Source: Cytophagales bacterium (lineage in GTDB: Bacteria; Bacteroidota; Bacteroidia; Cytophagales; Cyclobacteriaceae). From it: DNA of 64,000 nt. Positions 44,865 to 55,492 of the stretch are shown here, piece by piece. The DNA is taken from assembly GCA_020402945.1 (NCBI GenBank), contig JADBYQ010000011.1, positions 79,380 to 143,379 on the forward strand. Direction: 5' to 3'. The number at the start of each line of letters is the position of its first letter. Position 1 is the stretch's first letter. The notes beneath the pieces are model-generated. The model was not told where the DNA came from. It ran no database searches and saw only the letters and a list, made by a program, of their open reading frames with translations. The position numbers were made by a program, and so were the translations under genes.

Positions 44865-45758
44865 ATGAACATTATAAGCGCTTCTTTCTGGATCGACTAC
44901 GAATTGATTGACTCCGGCAACTTTGAAAAGTTAGAGCGATTTGGTGCTTATCATCTTATTCGGCCCGAGCCGCAAGCCATTTGGAATAGTTCTCTGTCGC
45001 AAGATGAATGGAAACGATTGGCAACCGCTCATTTCAATCGTGAACAAAAGGATAACTTTCGCTTTGGAGACGATATAAAAGGTGGATGGAAGAAGTATAA
45101 GACCATGTCCGATAGTTGGGAGATAAAATATGGTTACGACAAGCTTTCACTTTCACTTCGCTTGGCGTTGACAAACTTTGGGCATGTGGGGCTTTTTCCG
45201 GAACAGGGAGCGAATTGGAATTTTATTTACGATGCCATTTCAAGTTGGAGTTTAGCGAGTCCTAGAGTGTTGAATTTGTTTGCTTATACTGGGGCTGCTT
45301 CGGTTGTAGCCAAAGCAGCAGGGGCAGACGTAACACATGTAGATGCTTCACGACCCGGATTGAATTGGGCCAATCAAAACATGCAGATGAACAGCCTGGA
45401 TAACATTCGTTGGGTGCATGAAGACGCGCTCAAGTTTGTGAAGCGCGAAGCGAAGCGAGGAAAAAAGTATAATGGTATTATAATGGATCCACCGCCTTAT
45501 GGACGCGGTCCCGATGGAGAAAAGTGGACACTGGAAGAGAAATTGAACGAACTAGTTTCATTAAGTAGTGAATTGCTGGAAGAGAAGAATTCGTTTTTCA
45601 TCTTGTCGATGTATGCGGTGGGACTTTCGTCTATTGTAGGCCTGAACGTGGCCAAGAGCAATTTTAAAAACATCGATCCTGAGTTTGGAGAGTTTGTTTT
45701 GCATCCCAAAAAGGGCAATGATTTGCCGATGGGTACATTTTTGAGGTTTAAAAGATGA
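44865..45758 (+). CDS. class I SAM-dependent rRNA methyltransferase (RlmI-like)
   Basis: A 297-residue methyltransferase. The SAM site VLNLFAYTGAASVVAKAAGADVTHVDAS and the IIMDPPPYGRGPDGEKW motif match the RlmI/YccW branch, which methylates C5 of a cytosine in 23S rRNA. It lacks the N-terminal PUA domain of E. coli RlmI and the second catalytic Cys is not evident, so base specificity is unsure. The ATG at 44865 is preferred; upstream in-frame sequence is repeat-derived. Its end is convergent with a DUF5618 gene, seven bases away. Confidence 0.82.
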   Translation: MNIISASFWIDYELIDSGNFEKLERFGAYHLIRPEPQAIWNSSLSQDEWKRLATAHFNREQKDNFRFGDDIKGGWKKYKTMSDSWEIKYGYDKLSLSLRLALTNFGHVGLFPEQGANWNFIYDAISSWSLASPRVLNLFAYTGAASVVAKAAGADVTHVDASRPGLNWANQNMQMNSLDNIRWVHEDALKFVKREAKRGKKYNGIIMDPPPYGRGPDGEKWTLEEKLNELVSLSSELLEEKNSFFILSMYAVGLSSIVGLNVAKSNFKNIDPEFGEFVLHPKKGNDLPMGTFLRFKR

Positions 45759-45765
45759 CCAAAAA

Positions 45766-46197
45766 TTACTTGACTAATCTCAATCCTTCTATGCCAACAG
45801 GTTTGATTTTATTGAGTATAGTTATGGCGGAGTCAAGGCCTTCCCGGATTACATTGTATTTGTTATTGCCATCGTAGTATCCAGACAAGTGCAAAATATT
45901 GTAGGCGGCATTGAACTCTTGCAACAATTTTTTATCTAACTGAGAAAGCTTGGCTATATAATCTTTCACGGTTTTGCGACTGCTTTTTTTCTCTTTTATT
46001 GGAGAGCCTTTTATTTCAAGATAGGTGTCAACGGCCATGAGAACACCGTTGTAAGCTGTGCCACAGGCCATCTTCACGTATTTCGTATCTTGGTAGTAGC
46101 CACCTTCTTTGTTTCCTTTGGTTTTCAAGATATCGGTTGCGTTCTCAATATATCGAGCAGCTTCACGATACCGCATTTCTTTTTCTTGCGTACTCAC
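45766..46197 (-). CDS. DUF5618 family protein
   Basis: A 143-residue, all-helical soluble protein. The pattern AARYIENATDILKTKGNKEGGYYQDTKYVKMACGTAYNGVLMAVDTYL matches DUF5618, a family I associate with Bacteroidota, and it is reminiscent of HEPN-type helical bundles without the RNase motif. Function unknown. Convergent with the RlmI-like gene and divergent from typA. Confidence 0.75.
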   Translation of the reverse strand: MSTQEKEMRYREAARYIENATDILKTKGNKEGGYYQDTKYVKMACGTAYNGVLMAVDTYLEIKGSPIKEKKSSRKTVKDYIAKLSQLDKKLLQEFNAAYNILHLSGYYDGNNKYNVIREGLDSAITILNKIKPVGIEGLRLVK

Positions 46198-46296
46198 GTT
46201 GCAAATATAGGGTAAATCCTAAAAAAGCTGATTCCATCAACTAAATGGTAACAATGAATTGGTTGAACTCGTACCCGGTTTTTGAGTAAATAAGCC

Positions 46297-46304
46297 TATC
46301 TTTG
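46297..46304 (+). promoter_or_regulatory. typA promoter -7 element
   Basis: TATCTTTG is a perfect TAnnTTTG match 38 bases before the typA start. The nearest TTTG is too close (12 bases), so the -33 element is not clear. Confidence 0.5.
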
Positions 46305-46342
46305 CGGCCTTAATTCAGAAAAACCACTAGAATAGGCCATTT

Positions 46343-48166
46343 ATGGATGTTGAAAAAATCAGGAATATTGCGATTATCGCCCACGTTGACCACGGAAAAA
46401 CAACTTTAGTTGATAAACTGCTCCATGCAGGCCACATTTTCAAGGATCATGAGAATCCAGGGGAATTGATCATGGATAGCAATGATTTGGAGCGTGAGCG
46501 CGGGATCACTATTCTAGCAAAGAACGTATCTGTTCGCTATAAGGATTATAAGATCAACGTAATCGATACACCCGGCCACAGCGATTTTGGTGGCGAAGTA
46601 GAGCGTGTGTTGAACATGGCCGATGGCTGTTTGTTGCTGGTAGATGCCTTTGAAGGGCCCATGCCACAAACTCGCTTTGTGTTACAAAAAGCACTGCAAT
46701 TAGGTTTAAAACCAATTGTGGTGGTCAATAAAGTAGATAAGAAAAACTGCACACCTGATGAAGTTCATGAGTCTGTATTTGATTTGATGTTTGCGCTAGA
46801 CGCGACAGAAGAGCAGCTTAATTTTCCTACCTTCTATGGTTCAGCTAAGCAAGGTTGGATGAGTGATGATTGGAAGAAACCAACCACTGATATCACCGCG
46901 CTTATCGAAGGCGTTATCAAATATATTCCCGCTCCAAAAATTGATGTAGGTCCTACTCAATTAATGATTACGTCACTAGAATATTCTTCTTATATCGGGA
47001 GAGTTGCCATTGGCCGTATTCAACGTGGAAGCGTGAAAGCAGGGCAGTTTGTAGCGTTAGTAAAACGCGATACGGGAGCTATCGTCAAAACACGTATCAA
47101 AGAAGTATATGTTTTTGAAGGTTTCGACAAGAAGAAAGCAGATGAAGTAATTGCGGGAGATATTTGCGCATTAGTGGGTTTGGAAGGTTTTGAAATTGGA
47201 GATACCGTTTCTGATTTGGAAAAACCGGAAGCATTAAAGTCAATCAAAATTGATGAGCCGACCATGAGTATGCTCTTCACGATTAATAACTCCCCATTTT
47301 ATGGCAAGGAAGGTAAGTTCGTTACCTCTCGCCATATCAAAGATCGTTTGGATAAAGAGTTGGAGAAAAATTTGGCATTGAAAGTAGGTGATACTGGCTC
47401 GGCTGATAGCTTCTTGGTTTTCGGTAGAGGGGTTCTTCACTTATCCGTGTTGATCGAGACAATGAGAAGAGAAGGCTACGAGTTACAAATCGGGCAGCCG
47501 CAAGTTATTTTTAAAGAGATTGATGGCGTGAAGTGCGAACCCATGGAGGAGTTAACAATTGACTTACCCGAGTCGGTTGCAGGTAAAGCCATTGAGACCG
47601 TATCGCAGCGCAAAGGAGAGATGACCAACATGGATCCCAAAGGCGATCGGATGATTCTGAAATTTATTATGCCTGCCCGCGGTATCATTGGATTAAGAAA
47701 CTACTTATTAAACGTAACTGCTGGCGAGGCCGTGGTTACCCATCGTTTCAAAGAATACCAGCCTTACCGTGGAGAGATTCCAGGCAGGATAAACGGTTCG
47801 TTGATTTGTATGGAAATGGGAGAAGCCATTCCGTACAGCTTGCACAATTTGCAAGATCGCGGAAAGTTTTTCGTTGATCCAAGTGATTCAGTCTACGAAG
47901 GACAGGTGGTAGGTGAGAACAATCGCAGTGGTGATTTAGTGATTAACATCACCAAAACAAAGAAACTGACGAATATGCGTGCCACGGGATCGGAAGAAAA
48001 AATGACGATTCGCCCAGCTACTAAGTTTTCATTGGAGGAAGCACTCGAATATATTCAAGGAGACGAATACGTGGAAGTAACACCAAAATCGATCCGCTTG
48101 AGAAAAATTTATTTGAACGAAACAGATCGTAAACGGTATGCCAATAAGGCAACAGTAACGGCTTAA
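46343..48166 (+). CDS. typA: translational GTPase TypA/BipA
   Basis: A 607-residue ribosome-associated GTPase needed for 50S assembly and growth at low temperature in other bacteria. The G-domain motifs are [30 protein letters not shown] and NKVDK. EF-G-like domains follow and then the TypA-specific C-terminal domain (about 480-600, with [27 protein letters not shown]). Full length and intact. A TPR gene follows closely. Confidence 0.98.
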   Translation: MDVEKIRNIAIIAHVDHGKTTLVDKLLHAGHIFKDHENPGELIMDSNDLERERGITILAKNVSVRYKDYKINVIDTPGHSDFGGEVERVLNMADGCLLLVDAFEGPMPQTRFVLQKALQLGLKPIVVVNKVDKKNCTPDEVHESVFDLMFALDATEEQLNFPTFYGSAKQGWMSDDWKKPTTDITALIEGVIKYIPAPKIDVGPTQLMITSLEYSSYIGRVAIGRIQRGSVKAGQFVALVKRDTGAIVKTRIKEVYVFEGFDKKKADEVIAGDICALVGLEGFEIGDTVSDLEKPEALKSIKIDEPTMSMLFTINNSPFYGKEGKFVTSRHIKDRLDKELEKNLALKVGDTGSADSFLVFGRGVLHLSVLIETMRREGYELQIGQPQVIFKEIDGVKCEPMEELTIDLPESVAGKAIETVSQRKGEMTNMDPKGDRMILKFIMPARGIIGLRNYLLNVTAGEAVVTHRFKEYQPYRGEIPGRINGSLICMEMGEAIPYSLHNLQDRGKFFVDPSDSVYEGQVVGENNRSGDLVINITKTKKLTNMRATGSEEKMTIRPATKFSLEEALEYIQGDEYVEVTPKSIRLRKIYLNETDRKRYANKATVTA

Positions 48167-48217
48167 CCTTATTTGTGTAAAGTGTCTTCAGTGGCTCTTT
48201 TTATCGGTAACCTTAAA

Positions 48218-49048
48218 ATGACCAGACTCTATTTGAGTTTGGTCATTTTGTTTTTCCTCAATTCTACCGCATCTGCACAATATGCCCAATGGGAAACTGA
48301 GGCAGACACATTGATGAACCGGCAGCAGTTTGAAGAAGCGTCAAAACTCTATTCAAAAGTAATTACAACACGCGGGCTCAAAGAACGAGACGATTACCGA
48401 ACGCTATATAAGCGTGCGTTTTCCTACTACTACACTGGTGAATTTGATAAGGCTTTGAAAGACCTTGATGTATTTCTTCCAGAATTCCCTCAGGTGGCGC
48501 AAGCCTTTGTGCTCCGCGCATTTATTTGTCGTGAGTTGGATAATGCAGATGGACAGTTGGCGAGTATTCAAAAAGCCATTGAACTGCAGCCGGATAATTT
48601 GGAGCTTGTCAAGTGGAGGGGTTCATTGTTCCTTCAGAAAAACGAGTACCAATTGGCGAAGGCAGATTTTTTGGTGGTGAAAGGTCAGTCGGATGACTCT
48701 GAATTGGAGACTAACCTCGCCTTGGCTTACTATTCATTGGATGATATAGACAGTGCACTCATTGCCATTAATAAGTCGATTGAGTTGGATGCCACTTATG
48801 AACCTGCCTACTTGTATGGCGGATCCTTCTGCCTGGAAACTGAGAAATATACTAAGAGTCTTGAGTACCTCAATCTTGCCTTGCTAGTAAATCCGGAAAA
48901 TGCGAATGCCATGTTTTACAAAGGCATGGTTTTGGTTGAGTTGAAGAACGAGAAGGAGGGCTGTCGACTTTTGGCGCGCGCGTTCAAGGCCGGTCAGGAT
49001 GATGCAGCCGGTTATCTAAAAGAGCATTGTTACGATATTTTTAAGTAG
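48218..49048 (+). CDS. secreted tetratricopeptide-repeat protein
   Basis: A 276-residue exported protein (signal peptide MTRLYLSLVILFFLNSTASAQ) with about six tetratricopeptide repeats, e.g. FEEASKLYSKVI, FDKALKDLDVFLPEFP, YTKSLEYLNLALLVNPENANAMFYKG. These are scaffolds for protein contact. The ATG at 48218 is chosen because it begins the signal peptide. The 3' end overlaps the toxin-like gene on the other strand by eight bases. Confidence 0.85.
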   Translation: MTRLYLSLVILFFLNSTASAQYAQWETEADTLMNRQQFEEASKLYSKVITTRGLKERDDYRTLYKRAFSYYYTGEFDKALKDLDVFLPEFPQVAQAFVLRAFICRELDNADGQLASIQKAIELQPDNLELVKWRGSLFLQKNEYQLAKADFLVVKGQSDDSELETNLALAYYSLDDIDSALIAINKSIELDATYEPAYLYGGSFCLETEKYTKSLEYLNLALLVNPENANAMFYKGMVLVELKNEKEGCRLLARAFKAGQDDAAGYLKEHCYDIFK

Positions 49049-49385
49049 CGGCCGAATCGCTTATCTCTACCAAATCATTGGTTGATAGTAAATCAATGGC
49101 GTCACTTAAGTTAGCAGTTAATATTTGCTTTAACCGTTGATTGGAAGTGTTGCCGCAAGTCAGCCAAATTACTTTAGGTGGTGCTGAGTGTTTTTCTAAC
49201 AGGCCAATGAAATCCTCATCCTTGGTAACTACGATGCCATTCATTTCTTTGGCTTTCAGAAAAGCTGCTTCGTCCTCTAATGTTTGCCATCCCAAATGAT
49301 GGAACGAGGCGCATTCGATCTTAAAATTATCAATTATCCAAGGGACGATAAATGGTGACAGGTGTAAATATAGAATCAGTATCAT
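49041..49385 (-). CDS. DUF5615 PIN-like toxin candidate
   Basis: A 114-residue PIN-like protein. The recognisable family core is TLEDEAAFLKAKEMNGIVVTKDEDFIGLLEKHSAPPKVIWLTCGNTSNQRLKQIL, with the acidic pair of TKDEDF. The N-terminal strand reads LYLHLSP where relatives usually have a catalytic Asp (D-A-x-LSP), so one acidic residue appears to be replaced by Tyr. Its start overlaps the DUF433 gene by four bases, the usual antitoxin-toxin layout. Likely a toxin RNase, possibly inactivated. Confidence 0.82.
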   Translation of the reverse strand: MILILYLHLSPFIVPWIIDNFKIECASFHHLGWQTLEDEAAFLKAKEMNGIVVTKDEDFIGLLEKHSAPPKVIWLTCGNTSNQRLKQILTANLSDAIDLLSTNDLVEISDSAAT

Positions 49386-49615
49386 GCGGCAGCAAGCACC
49401 GGATGATTTACTTTAGAAGCAGCATAAAGTAGGCAAGCGGAAATATCAGCTTCTTCAAGATCAGGCAGTTCTTCAGCGATAATCTGGTGCAAGGTAAGAC
49501 CAGCTGCTAGCAATTCAAGAATGTCTGCTACCCGAATTCTCATTCCCCTGATACAAGGTTTTCCCCCGCAGACTTTCGGGTTAGAAGTAATTCTCTCAAG
49601 AAGATTCTTTTCCAT
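49382..49615 (-). CDS. DUF433 antitoxin
   Basis: A 77-residue protein from the ATG at 49615. It shows the DUF433 helix-turn-helix: [57 protein letters not shown]433 proteins pair with DUF5615 toxins as neutralising, DNA-binding partners that repress their own operon. Its promoter would lie in the 94-base gap shared with guaA. Confidence 0.88.
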   Translation of the reverse strand: MEKNLLERITSNPKVCGGKPCIRGMRIRVADILELLAAGLTLHQIIAEELPDLEEADISACLLYAASKVNHPVLAAA

Positions 49616-49709
49616 AGTCAAAAGTACAAAAAATGTGATTCTTGTTACAAATGAGTCGCTCAGCATTCTTTTTGTATATAAACTACATGAGGATTTGTTA
49701 CTTTTACAC

Positions 49710-51236
49710 ATGGCAGATCATATTTTAATCCTTGATTTCGGATCACAGTACACACAACTAATAGCCCGAAGAGTACGGGAACTAAATGTCTATTGCGAAA
49801 TCCACCCATTTAATCATATCCCTGCAATTAGTGCCAGCATTAAAGGTGTGATATTGTCAGGGAGCCCTTGTTCCGTAAAAGATGAAGGTTCACCTGACAT
49901 AGACTTGAGTCTTTTTGGAAACTTACCGGTTTTAGGTGTTTGCTACGGAGCACAATTGATCGCTCAAAAAACGGGAGGCTCTGTTTTACCCTCACAAATT
50001 AGAGAATATGGTAGAGCCAAACTTTCTACGGTTGATCATCACAATCCTCTATTGAAAGAGATATCCATTGATTCACAAGTATGGATGTCACATGCAGATA
50101 CGATTGCTTCTGTGGGTAATGAATTTGATATCATCGCCAGCACTTCGTCTGTAAAAGTAGCGGCCTTCAAAAAGAGAGGTGTTGATTTATACGGCATCCA
50201 GTTCCATCCTGAAGTTACCCATTCTTTACAAGGAAAAGAATTGTTAAGAAATTTTGTCGTTCACATTTGTGGCTGTGCACAGGACTGGACGCCTGATCAA
50301 TTCGTAGAAAAAACGGTAGCGGAGTTGAAGATCAGGTTAGGGAATGATCGAGTCGTGATGGCTCTTTCTGGCGGAGTAGATTCTACGGTAGCAGCCATGC
50401 TAGTCCATCACGCTATCGGCAAAAATCTGTTTTGCATTTTTGTTGACAATGGATTGCTACGAAAAGATGAGTTTGAGCAAGTGCTGACATCCTACAAAGG
50501 AATGGGGCTGAACATAAAAGGCGTTGACGCTAAGGATAAATTCTATGCAGCACTAAAAGATATTTCAGAGCCCGAAGCAAAGCGCAAGGCAATAGGTAAA
50601 ACTTTCATTGATGTTTTTGACGAGGAATCTCACCGGATTGAAGATGTAAAGTGGTTGGGTCAGGGAACGATATATCCTGACGTAATAGAGTCTGTTTCTG
50701 TGAAAGGCCCTTCGGCTACCATAAAATCACATCATAACGTGGGCGGGTTGCCCGCTAAAATGAAGCTGAAGATAGTTGAACCTCTCAATACACTCTTTAA
50801 AGATGAGGTTCGTTTGGTAGGTAAAACATTGGGGATAGATCCATTGATCTTAGGGCGTCACCCGTTTCCTGGGCCTGGTTTGGGCATTCGGATTTTGGGC
50901 GATATCACACCAGAGAAGGTACGAATATTACAGGAAGTAGATAGTATTTTTATTGGAGGTTTGAGAAAACACAATTTGTATAATCAAGTATGGCAAGCCG
51001 GAGCCATGTTGTTACCTGTCTATACAGTTGGCGTAATGGGTGATGAAAGAACGTACGAAAGAGTTGCTGCGCTTCGAGCGGTAGTTAGTGTAGACGGGAT
51101 GACAGCGGATTGGGCCCATTTACCGCATGAATTTTTAAGTGAAGTATCTTCTGACATTATTAACAAAGTGAAAGGCGTGAATCGGGTGGTATATGATATC
51201 AGTTCGAAACCGCCAGCTACTATTGAATGGGAGTAA
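49710..51236 (+). CDS. guaA: GMP synthase (glutamine-hydrolysing)
   Basis: A 508-residue enzyme converting XMP to GMP. The class I amidotransferase domain has [16 protein letters not shown], Cys of GVCYGAQL and His-Glu of [11 protein letters not shown]. The ATP-pyrophosphatase domain has SGGVDSTV, and the dimerisation domain ends PPATIEWE. The ATG at 49710 gives the standard N-terminus; a longer frame runs through the antitoxin gene and is rejected. Confidence 0.98.
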   Translation: MADHILILDFGSQYTQLIARRVRELNVYCEIHPFNHIPAISASIKGVILSGSPCSVKDEGSPDIDLSLFGNLPVLGVCYGAQLIAQKTGGSVLPSQIREYGRAKLSTVDHHNPLLKEISIDSQVWMSHADTIASVGNEFDIIASTSSVKVAAFKKRGVDLYGIQFHPEVTHSLQGKELLRNFVVHICGCAQDWTPDQFVEKTVAELKIRLGNDRVVMALSGGVDSTVAAMLVHHAIGKNLFCIFVDNGLLRKDEFEQVLTSYKGMGLNIKGVDAKDKFYAALKDISEPEAKRKAIGKTFIDVFDEESHRIEDVKWLGQGTIYPDVIESVSVKGPSATIKSHHNVGGLPAKMKLKIVEPLNTLFKDEVRLVGKTLGIDPLILGRHPFPGPGLGIRILGDITPEKVRILQEVDSIFIGGLRKHNLYNQVWQAGAMLLPVYTVGVMGDERTYERVAALRAVVSVDGMTADWAHLPHEFLSEVSSDIINKVKGVNRVVYDISSKPPATIEWE

Positions 51237-51279
51237 TTGTTTAGTCAATGTGGCAATTTGATGATTCGATAATTTGAAA

Positions 51280-53049
51280 ATGAAGCGAAACGGAATGATC
51301 ATTAGTTATTCTCACTTTACTCTCTCAGTAAAATCAAGCCTACGATTGTTGTTGTTGATCCTTTTGCTTGCTCTTGGAGGAAATGCAATCTCGCAGGACT
51401 TCAAAAGGCAATTTAATAAAGCAAAAGAACAATTCGCTAACGGCAACTATAGTGCTGCCATGGATGGGTTCAACGCGCTGATTGTTTATGATAAAAATAA
51501 TCCCTATCCGGAGTATGCCTCTTTTTATTATGCGCTATCCGCGCAACGGCTGGGGTTTACCACATTGGCAAAGAATCAATTTTCGGCTATGCGGAAAACA
51601 TACCCCACTTGGGTTCAGTTGAATGAAGTGAATCTCTGGCTGGCCAGTTTGTTTTTTCAGCAGTCTGATTTTTTTCAAGCAATGCTTCTGCTGGCCGAAA
51701 TAAAAGACAGTTCGCTGAGCCACAAGTGCGATTCGCTCAAGCGATTCTATCTTTCAAAGATCGAAGACGTGGAGACGATGAAGATGCTTCGGGAAAACCA
51801 CCCCAATGATAAGGAAGTAGATCGTGCCTTGGCCAGAGCCATTGGAAGAAAAGGTTTTTCAACTTTAGAAAATAATCTTTTTGATTCGTTGCTAACAAAA
51901 TACGCATGGAGACGTGATGAGTTTCTGGTGCCCGATCAAAAGAGATCCATTAAGAAAGATCGATATCGAGTGGCGTTGTTGTTCCCTTTTCAAACTGCTA
52001 CTCTCGAGCCAAGTCCCGAGAAAAAAAGAAATCAACCCATTCTCGATTTGTATCAGGGGATGCAACTCGCAGCAGATTCTTTGAACAAGACCGCTATTGG
52101 CATTGATCTGATTGCCTATGATACAGAGCGAAATACCGAGGCGACAAAAATACTTCTTACGCGACCTGAATTAAAGAGCGCAGATCTCATAATTGGTCCA
52201 TTATTCGCAGAGGACGCCAAAGCAGTTCAACTTTTTTCACAAAAAAATGAGATTAATCTGATCGTTAATCCTGTTTCGAGCAACAGTGATTTTATTCAGC
52301 AAAATCCATTTTCATTTCTCTATCAACCCAGCCACGCAACGATGGGCAAAAAAGCTGCAGAAATGGTGGCCACAATGCCTCGAAAAAAAACCACGATGGT
52401 ATACTATGGCACGAGTTCTAAAGATTCGATACTGGCCTTCAACTATATCAAACGAGCGCTAGACTTGGGTGTGAAGGTTGTGTACGCTGAGGAAGTAAGG
52501 CGTGAAACTTCGGCCGGCATATTTGAAAAATTAGCGAAGGCTACAAAATACGATGAGTGGAAAAATCCATTGGAGTTCACGTTGAAAAAGGACAGCATTG
52601 GATCTATTTTTGTGGCATCTGATGAACCTGTCATTTATACAAAGATCATCAACAGTGTAGAATCTAGAGGTGATTCCATCATAGTTATTGGGCAGGAGTC
52701 TTGGCTTCAAGATAATGCGGTTGAATACAGCAAGTTTGATGACAATGGCGTGGTCTTCATCGCCCCCAATTACTATTCGCCCAGCAATCCCGCCTTTCAA
52801 AAATTCCACTCAGCCTACATCGGTAAACATGGGTTGATGCCCCCGGATTATGCCATCAAAGGCTATGAGACTATGATGAATATCGGAAGAGCCTTGCAAT
52901 TGTATGGCAATTATTTTCAAGATGGATTGCTCGTAGCTGGTGTCTTGCCAGGCGTACTCACCTCTGGTTACTTTCTGCAACCCACCCGCGACAATGGATT
53001 GGTCTCTTTCGTGCGCTTCAAAACTGGGCAGTTGGAAGTAATCAAATAG
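51280..53049 (+). CDS. periplasmic-binding-like protein with TPR-like N-terminus
   Basis: About 589 residues, exported (hydrophobic segment about 20-38). The N-terminal part (40-200) is TPR-like (FNKAKEQFANGNYSAAMDGF). The C-terminal part (about 228-588) is a type 1 periplasmic-binding fold as in branched-chain amino acid receptors: YRVALLFPF, LYQGMQLAADSL, DLIIGPLFAEDAKAV, and a second lobe to the end. No transporter genes adjoin it, so it may act as an envelope scaffold like LpoA rather than in uptake. An AT-rich repeat precedes it (51250-51279). Confidence 0.82.
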   Translation: MKRNGMIISYSHFTLSVKSSLRLLLLILLLALGGNAISQDFKRQFNKAKEQFANGNYSAAMDGFNALIVYDKNNPYPEYASFYYALSAQRLGFTTLAKNQFSAMRKTYPTWVQLNEVNLWLASLFFQQSDFFQAMLLLAEIKDSSLSHKCDSLKRFYLSKIEDVETMKMLRENHPNDKEVDRALARAIGRKGFSTLENNLFDSLLTKYAWRRDEFLVPDQKRSIKKDRYRVALLFPFQTATLEPSPEKKRNQPILDLYQGMQLAADSLNKTAIGIDLIAYDTERNTEATKILLTRPELKSADLIIGPLFAEDAKAVQLFSQKNEINLIVNPVSSNSDFIQQNPFSFLYQPSHATMGKKAAEMVATMPRKKTTMVYYGTSSKDSILAFNYIKRALDLGVKVVYAEEVRRETSAGIFEKLAKATKYDEWKNPLEFTLKKDSIGSIFVASDEPVIYTKIINSVESRGDSIIVIGQESWLQDNAVEYSKFDDNGVVFIAPNYYSPSNPAFQKFHSAYIGKHGLMPPDYAIKGYETMMNIGRALQLYGNYFQDGLLVAGVLPGVLTSGYFLQPTRDNGLVSFVRFKTGQLEVIK

Positions 53050-53192
53050 CTCCTTTTGATTCAAATTGATTGAAATACTTACGCGTCAATTAGTTGTAAG
53101 TCCGTTTTTAATTACCTTTCGAGTTAAACTGATATACAAGGAGTCTTTCAACCTTTTTTGCGAAGCTTCTTTTTTTGTTAACTTGGCCTATA

Positions 53193-54239
53193 ATGAATAA
53201 CTCTATGAACAGGTTCCTGATTTTTTGCCTGCCGCTGTTACTTCCGTTTTCAATGGTTGCTCAGGAAAATAAAGAGAAGCCTGCGGTCACTTATGAGGAA
53301 CTTTATGACGAACCTTATTCTGTCAATAAGCTTTTTATTGGGTTTCAGCCACTGTATGGAGAGCTTTTTGCCACCAATGCAAATGCAGGATTTGGGGTAG
53401 AAGCAAGTTATTATTACAAGGATAAACTTGACTTCAAAGCCCATTTTAGAAAAACCTATAGCAGCAATTTCTTTGACTTTAATCGCCAAGCCGCATTGGA
53501 CAATAGCGATTTAGATTTTACCAACAAACCACAGATTTTTAACTATTTTGAGCTCGGAGGAACTTACCACATTAAAGATTTTGATGGAGCAGGAAAGACG
53601 AAGATGGTTCTCTACAAAAAGAGTTTTCGAGGCAACAAGTGGGCTGCCAACGTTCCCCTCCGGGCGGAAGTGCCGTGCAAGGTGAGAAAGATCTATGGAG
53701 TTAGGCTAGGCGGAATACATTGGAAGAGTACAGTTGATTTAAATCGTGCATTGAAAGAACAAGGACTCACCAATGAGGATTTGGTGAATAACAACGGAGA
53801 AGGACTTCTTCCTCCGGATCCAATAACTGGTACTGTTAGTAATGTAGCGGTTTTCAGTAACCTATCAACTACCAATATTTACATAGGAGGATCAGCCGCC
53901 TGGTTTAGAAATGTGGCCGTCAGCTTTGAAAAATATGAGGAGGGGCTTGACGATGGATTGTTGACCTTGTTTTTCGATGTGATTTTTGCACCAGGGTTAA
54001 CGCTAGATCCCGTTACTTATTTAGGACAAGACTACTCAACAAATGCAGTTAAAACCAGTTCTTTTGGGTTTCGTGCAGGCATTGATGGTAAATTCAATCG
54101 CACAATGAGCTGGTCTTATGGTGGTGAAGTCGGTATACGGCCTTCGATTGCCGGTCAGGGTTTTTACATGATGTTTAAAATTGCATTCCCTGTATTTGGC
54201 ACCAACCTCGACTACAAAGTTGAATCATTCGGCAAGTAA
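53193..54239 (+). CDS. outer-membrane beta-barrel protein, unknown
   Basis: About 348 residues from the ATG at 53193 (or 344 from 53205), with a signal peptide ending SMVAQ. The rest is aromatic-rich with alternating strands (LFIGFQPLYGELFATNANAGFGVEASYYYKDKLDF) and ends VFGTNLDYKVESFGK, typical of an outer-membrane barrel. No specific family is recognised. It precedes hutI by 11 bases; whether it helps histidine-derivative uptake is unknown. Confidence 0.7.
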   Translation: MNNSMNRFLIFCLPLLLPFSMVAQENKEKPAVTYEELYDEPYSVNKLFIGFQPLYGELFATNANAGFGVEASYYYKDKLDFKAHFRKTYSSNFFDFNRQAALDNSDLDFTNKPQIFNYFELGGTYHIKDFDGAGKTKMVLYKKSFRGNKWAANVPLRAEVPCKVRKIYGVRLGGIHWKSTVDLNRALKEQGLTNEDLVNNNGEGLLPPDPITGTVSNVAVFSNLSTTNIYIGGSAAWFRNVAVSFEKYEEGLDDGLLTLFFDVIFAPGLTLDPVTYLGQDYSTNAVKTSSFGFRAGIDGKFNRTMSWSYGGEVGIRPSIAGQGFYMMFKIAFPVFGTNLDYKVESFGK

Positions 54240-54250
54240 TTTTTGGTAGC

Positions 54251-55492
54251 ATGGCCTTTGATCTGCTGATCGAGAATATCAAGGGTCTGGTTCAGGTGAG
54301 AGATTCAACACCCACTTTTCTTTGCGGTGCTTCGATGAGCGATTTGCCCATCCTTTCCAATGCTTACTTGGCTGTTAAAGACGGACTGATTGCGGAGTAC
54401 GGTGGTCAGGAAGACGCTCCAGCAGAGGCCATCGAAAAGGTAGATGCTTCGGGCAAATTTGTGCTACCCAGTTTTGTGGACAGCCACACACATCTCGTGT
54501 TTGCAGCTACACGTGAAGAGGAATTCGTATTGAAGATTAAAGGTGCTAGCTATGAGGAGATTGCAGCGGCCGGTGGCGGCATACTCAACTCAGCAAAAAA
54601 ACTACAGGCTATTTCTGAGCATGAATTGTTTGATCGCTCGATGCCCAGAGCCATCGAAATTATCCAAACGGGGACAGGAGCCGTGGAGATTAAAAGCGGC
54701 TACGGACTTACCGTGAAAGACGAAATCAAAATGTTGCGGGTAGCAAAGAAGATCGGGTTGGAAACGGGGCTCACAGTAAAGACCACTTTTTTGGGTGCGC
54801 ACGCAGTGCCCAAAGAAATGACCAAACCCAATTACCTAAGATTGATTTTAGAAGAAATGATTCCGGCCGTTGCCGATGAAAAACTGGCCGACTATATCGA
54901 TGTTTTTTGTGAAGATGGTTTTTTCAGTCGCGAAGAAACAATGTCAATTATAGAGCATGGAAAAAAATTTGGAATGAAACCCCGTATCCATGCGAATCAA
55001 CTTTCCAGATCGGGAGGTGTGCAAGTAGGTGTGGCCACAAAGGCGTTGAGTGTAGATCATTTGGAAAATATTGGTGACGAGGAGATTGAGTTACTCAAGA
55101 ATACACAAGTGATGCCAACCGCTTTGCCCTTTGCTGCCTTCTTTCTTGGTTTACCCTTTCCACCAATTCGCAAAATGTTGAATGCGGGGTTGCCGATCGC
55201 AGTTGCATCGGATTACAATCCCGGGAGTTCTCCCAGTGGCAGTATGCCGTTGATCTTTTCGCTTGCCTGCATAAAAATGAAAATGACGCCCGAAGAAGCA
55301 TTTAATGCTGTAACTATTAACACGGCCAGTTGTTTGGAACTGTTAAGTACGCATGGAAGTATCACGAAAGGGAAGAAAGCAAACCTGATTATTACTAAGT
55401 CAGCTCCCTCATTTGCCTATTTACCCTATCGCCTTGGCTATAATTGGATTGATCAGATTTTTTTAAACGGAAAGAGAATTACCAATACATGA
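54251..55492 (+). CDS. hutI: imidazolonepropionase
   Basis: A 413-residue cytosolic enzyme of histidine degradation that hydrolyses 4-imidazolone-5-propionate to N-formimino-glutamate. Metal ligands are HTH of VDSHTHLVFAATREEEF, with the HutI-specific Arg, plus the His of RIHANQLSRSGG and the Asp of VASDYNPGSSPSGSM. Other hut genes are not in the window. It overlaps apt by four bases, so the two are co-translated. Confidence 0.94.
   Translation: MAFDLLIENIKGLVQVRDSTPTFLCGASMSDLPILSNAYLAVKDGLIAEYGGQEDAPAEAIEKVDASGKFVLPSFVDSHTHLVFAATREEEFVLKIKGASYEEIAAAGGGILNSAKKLQAISEHELFDRSMPRAIEIIQTGTGAVEIKSGYGLTVKDEIKMLRVAKKIGLETGLTVKTTFLGAHAVPKEMTKPNYLRLILEEMIPAVADEKLADYIDVFCEDGFFSREETMSIIEHGKKFGMKPRIHANQLSRSGGVQVGVATKALSVDHLENIGDEEIELLKNTQVMPTALPFAAFFLGLPFPPIRKMLNAGLPIAVASDYNPGSSPSGSMPLIFSLACIKMKMTPEEAFNAVTINTASCLELLSTHGSITKGKKANLIITKSAPSFAYLPYRLGYNWIDQIFLNGKRITNT

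Noticed and set aside
49521..49709. N-terminal extension of guaA by 63 residues
   Set aside because: It overlaps the antitoxin gene and its promoter, and the standard GMP synthase N-terminus begins at the ATG at 49710.
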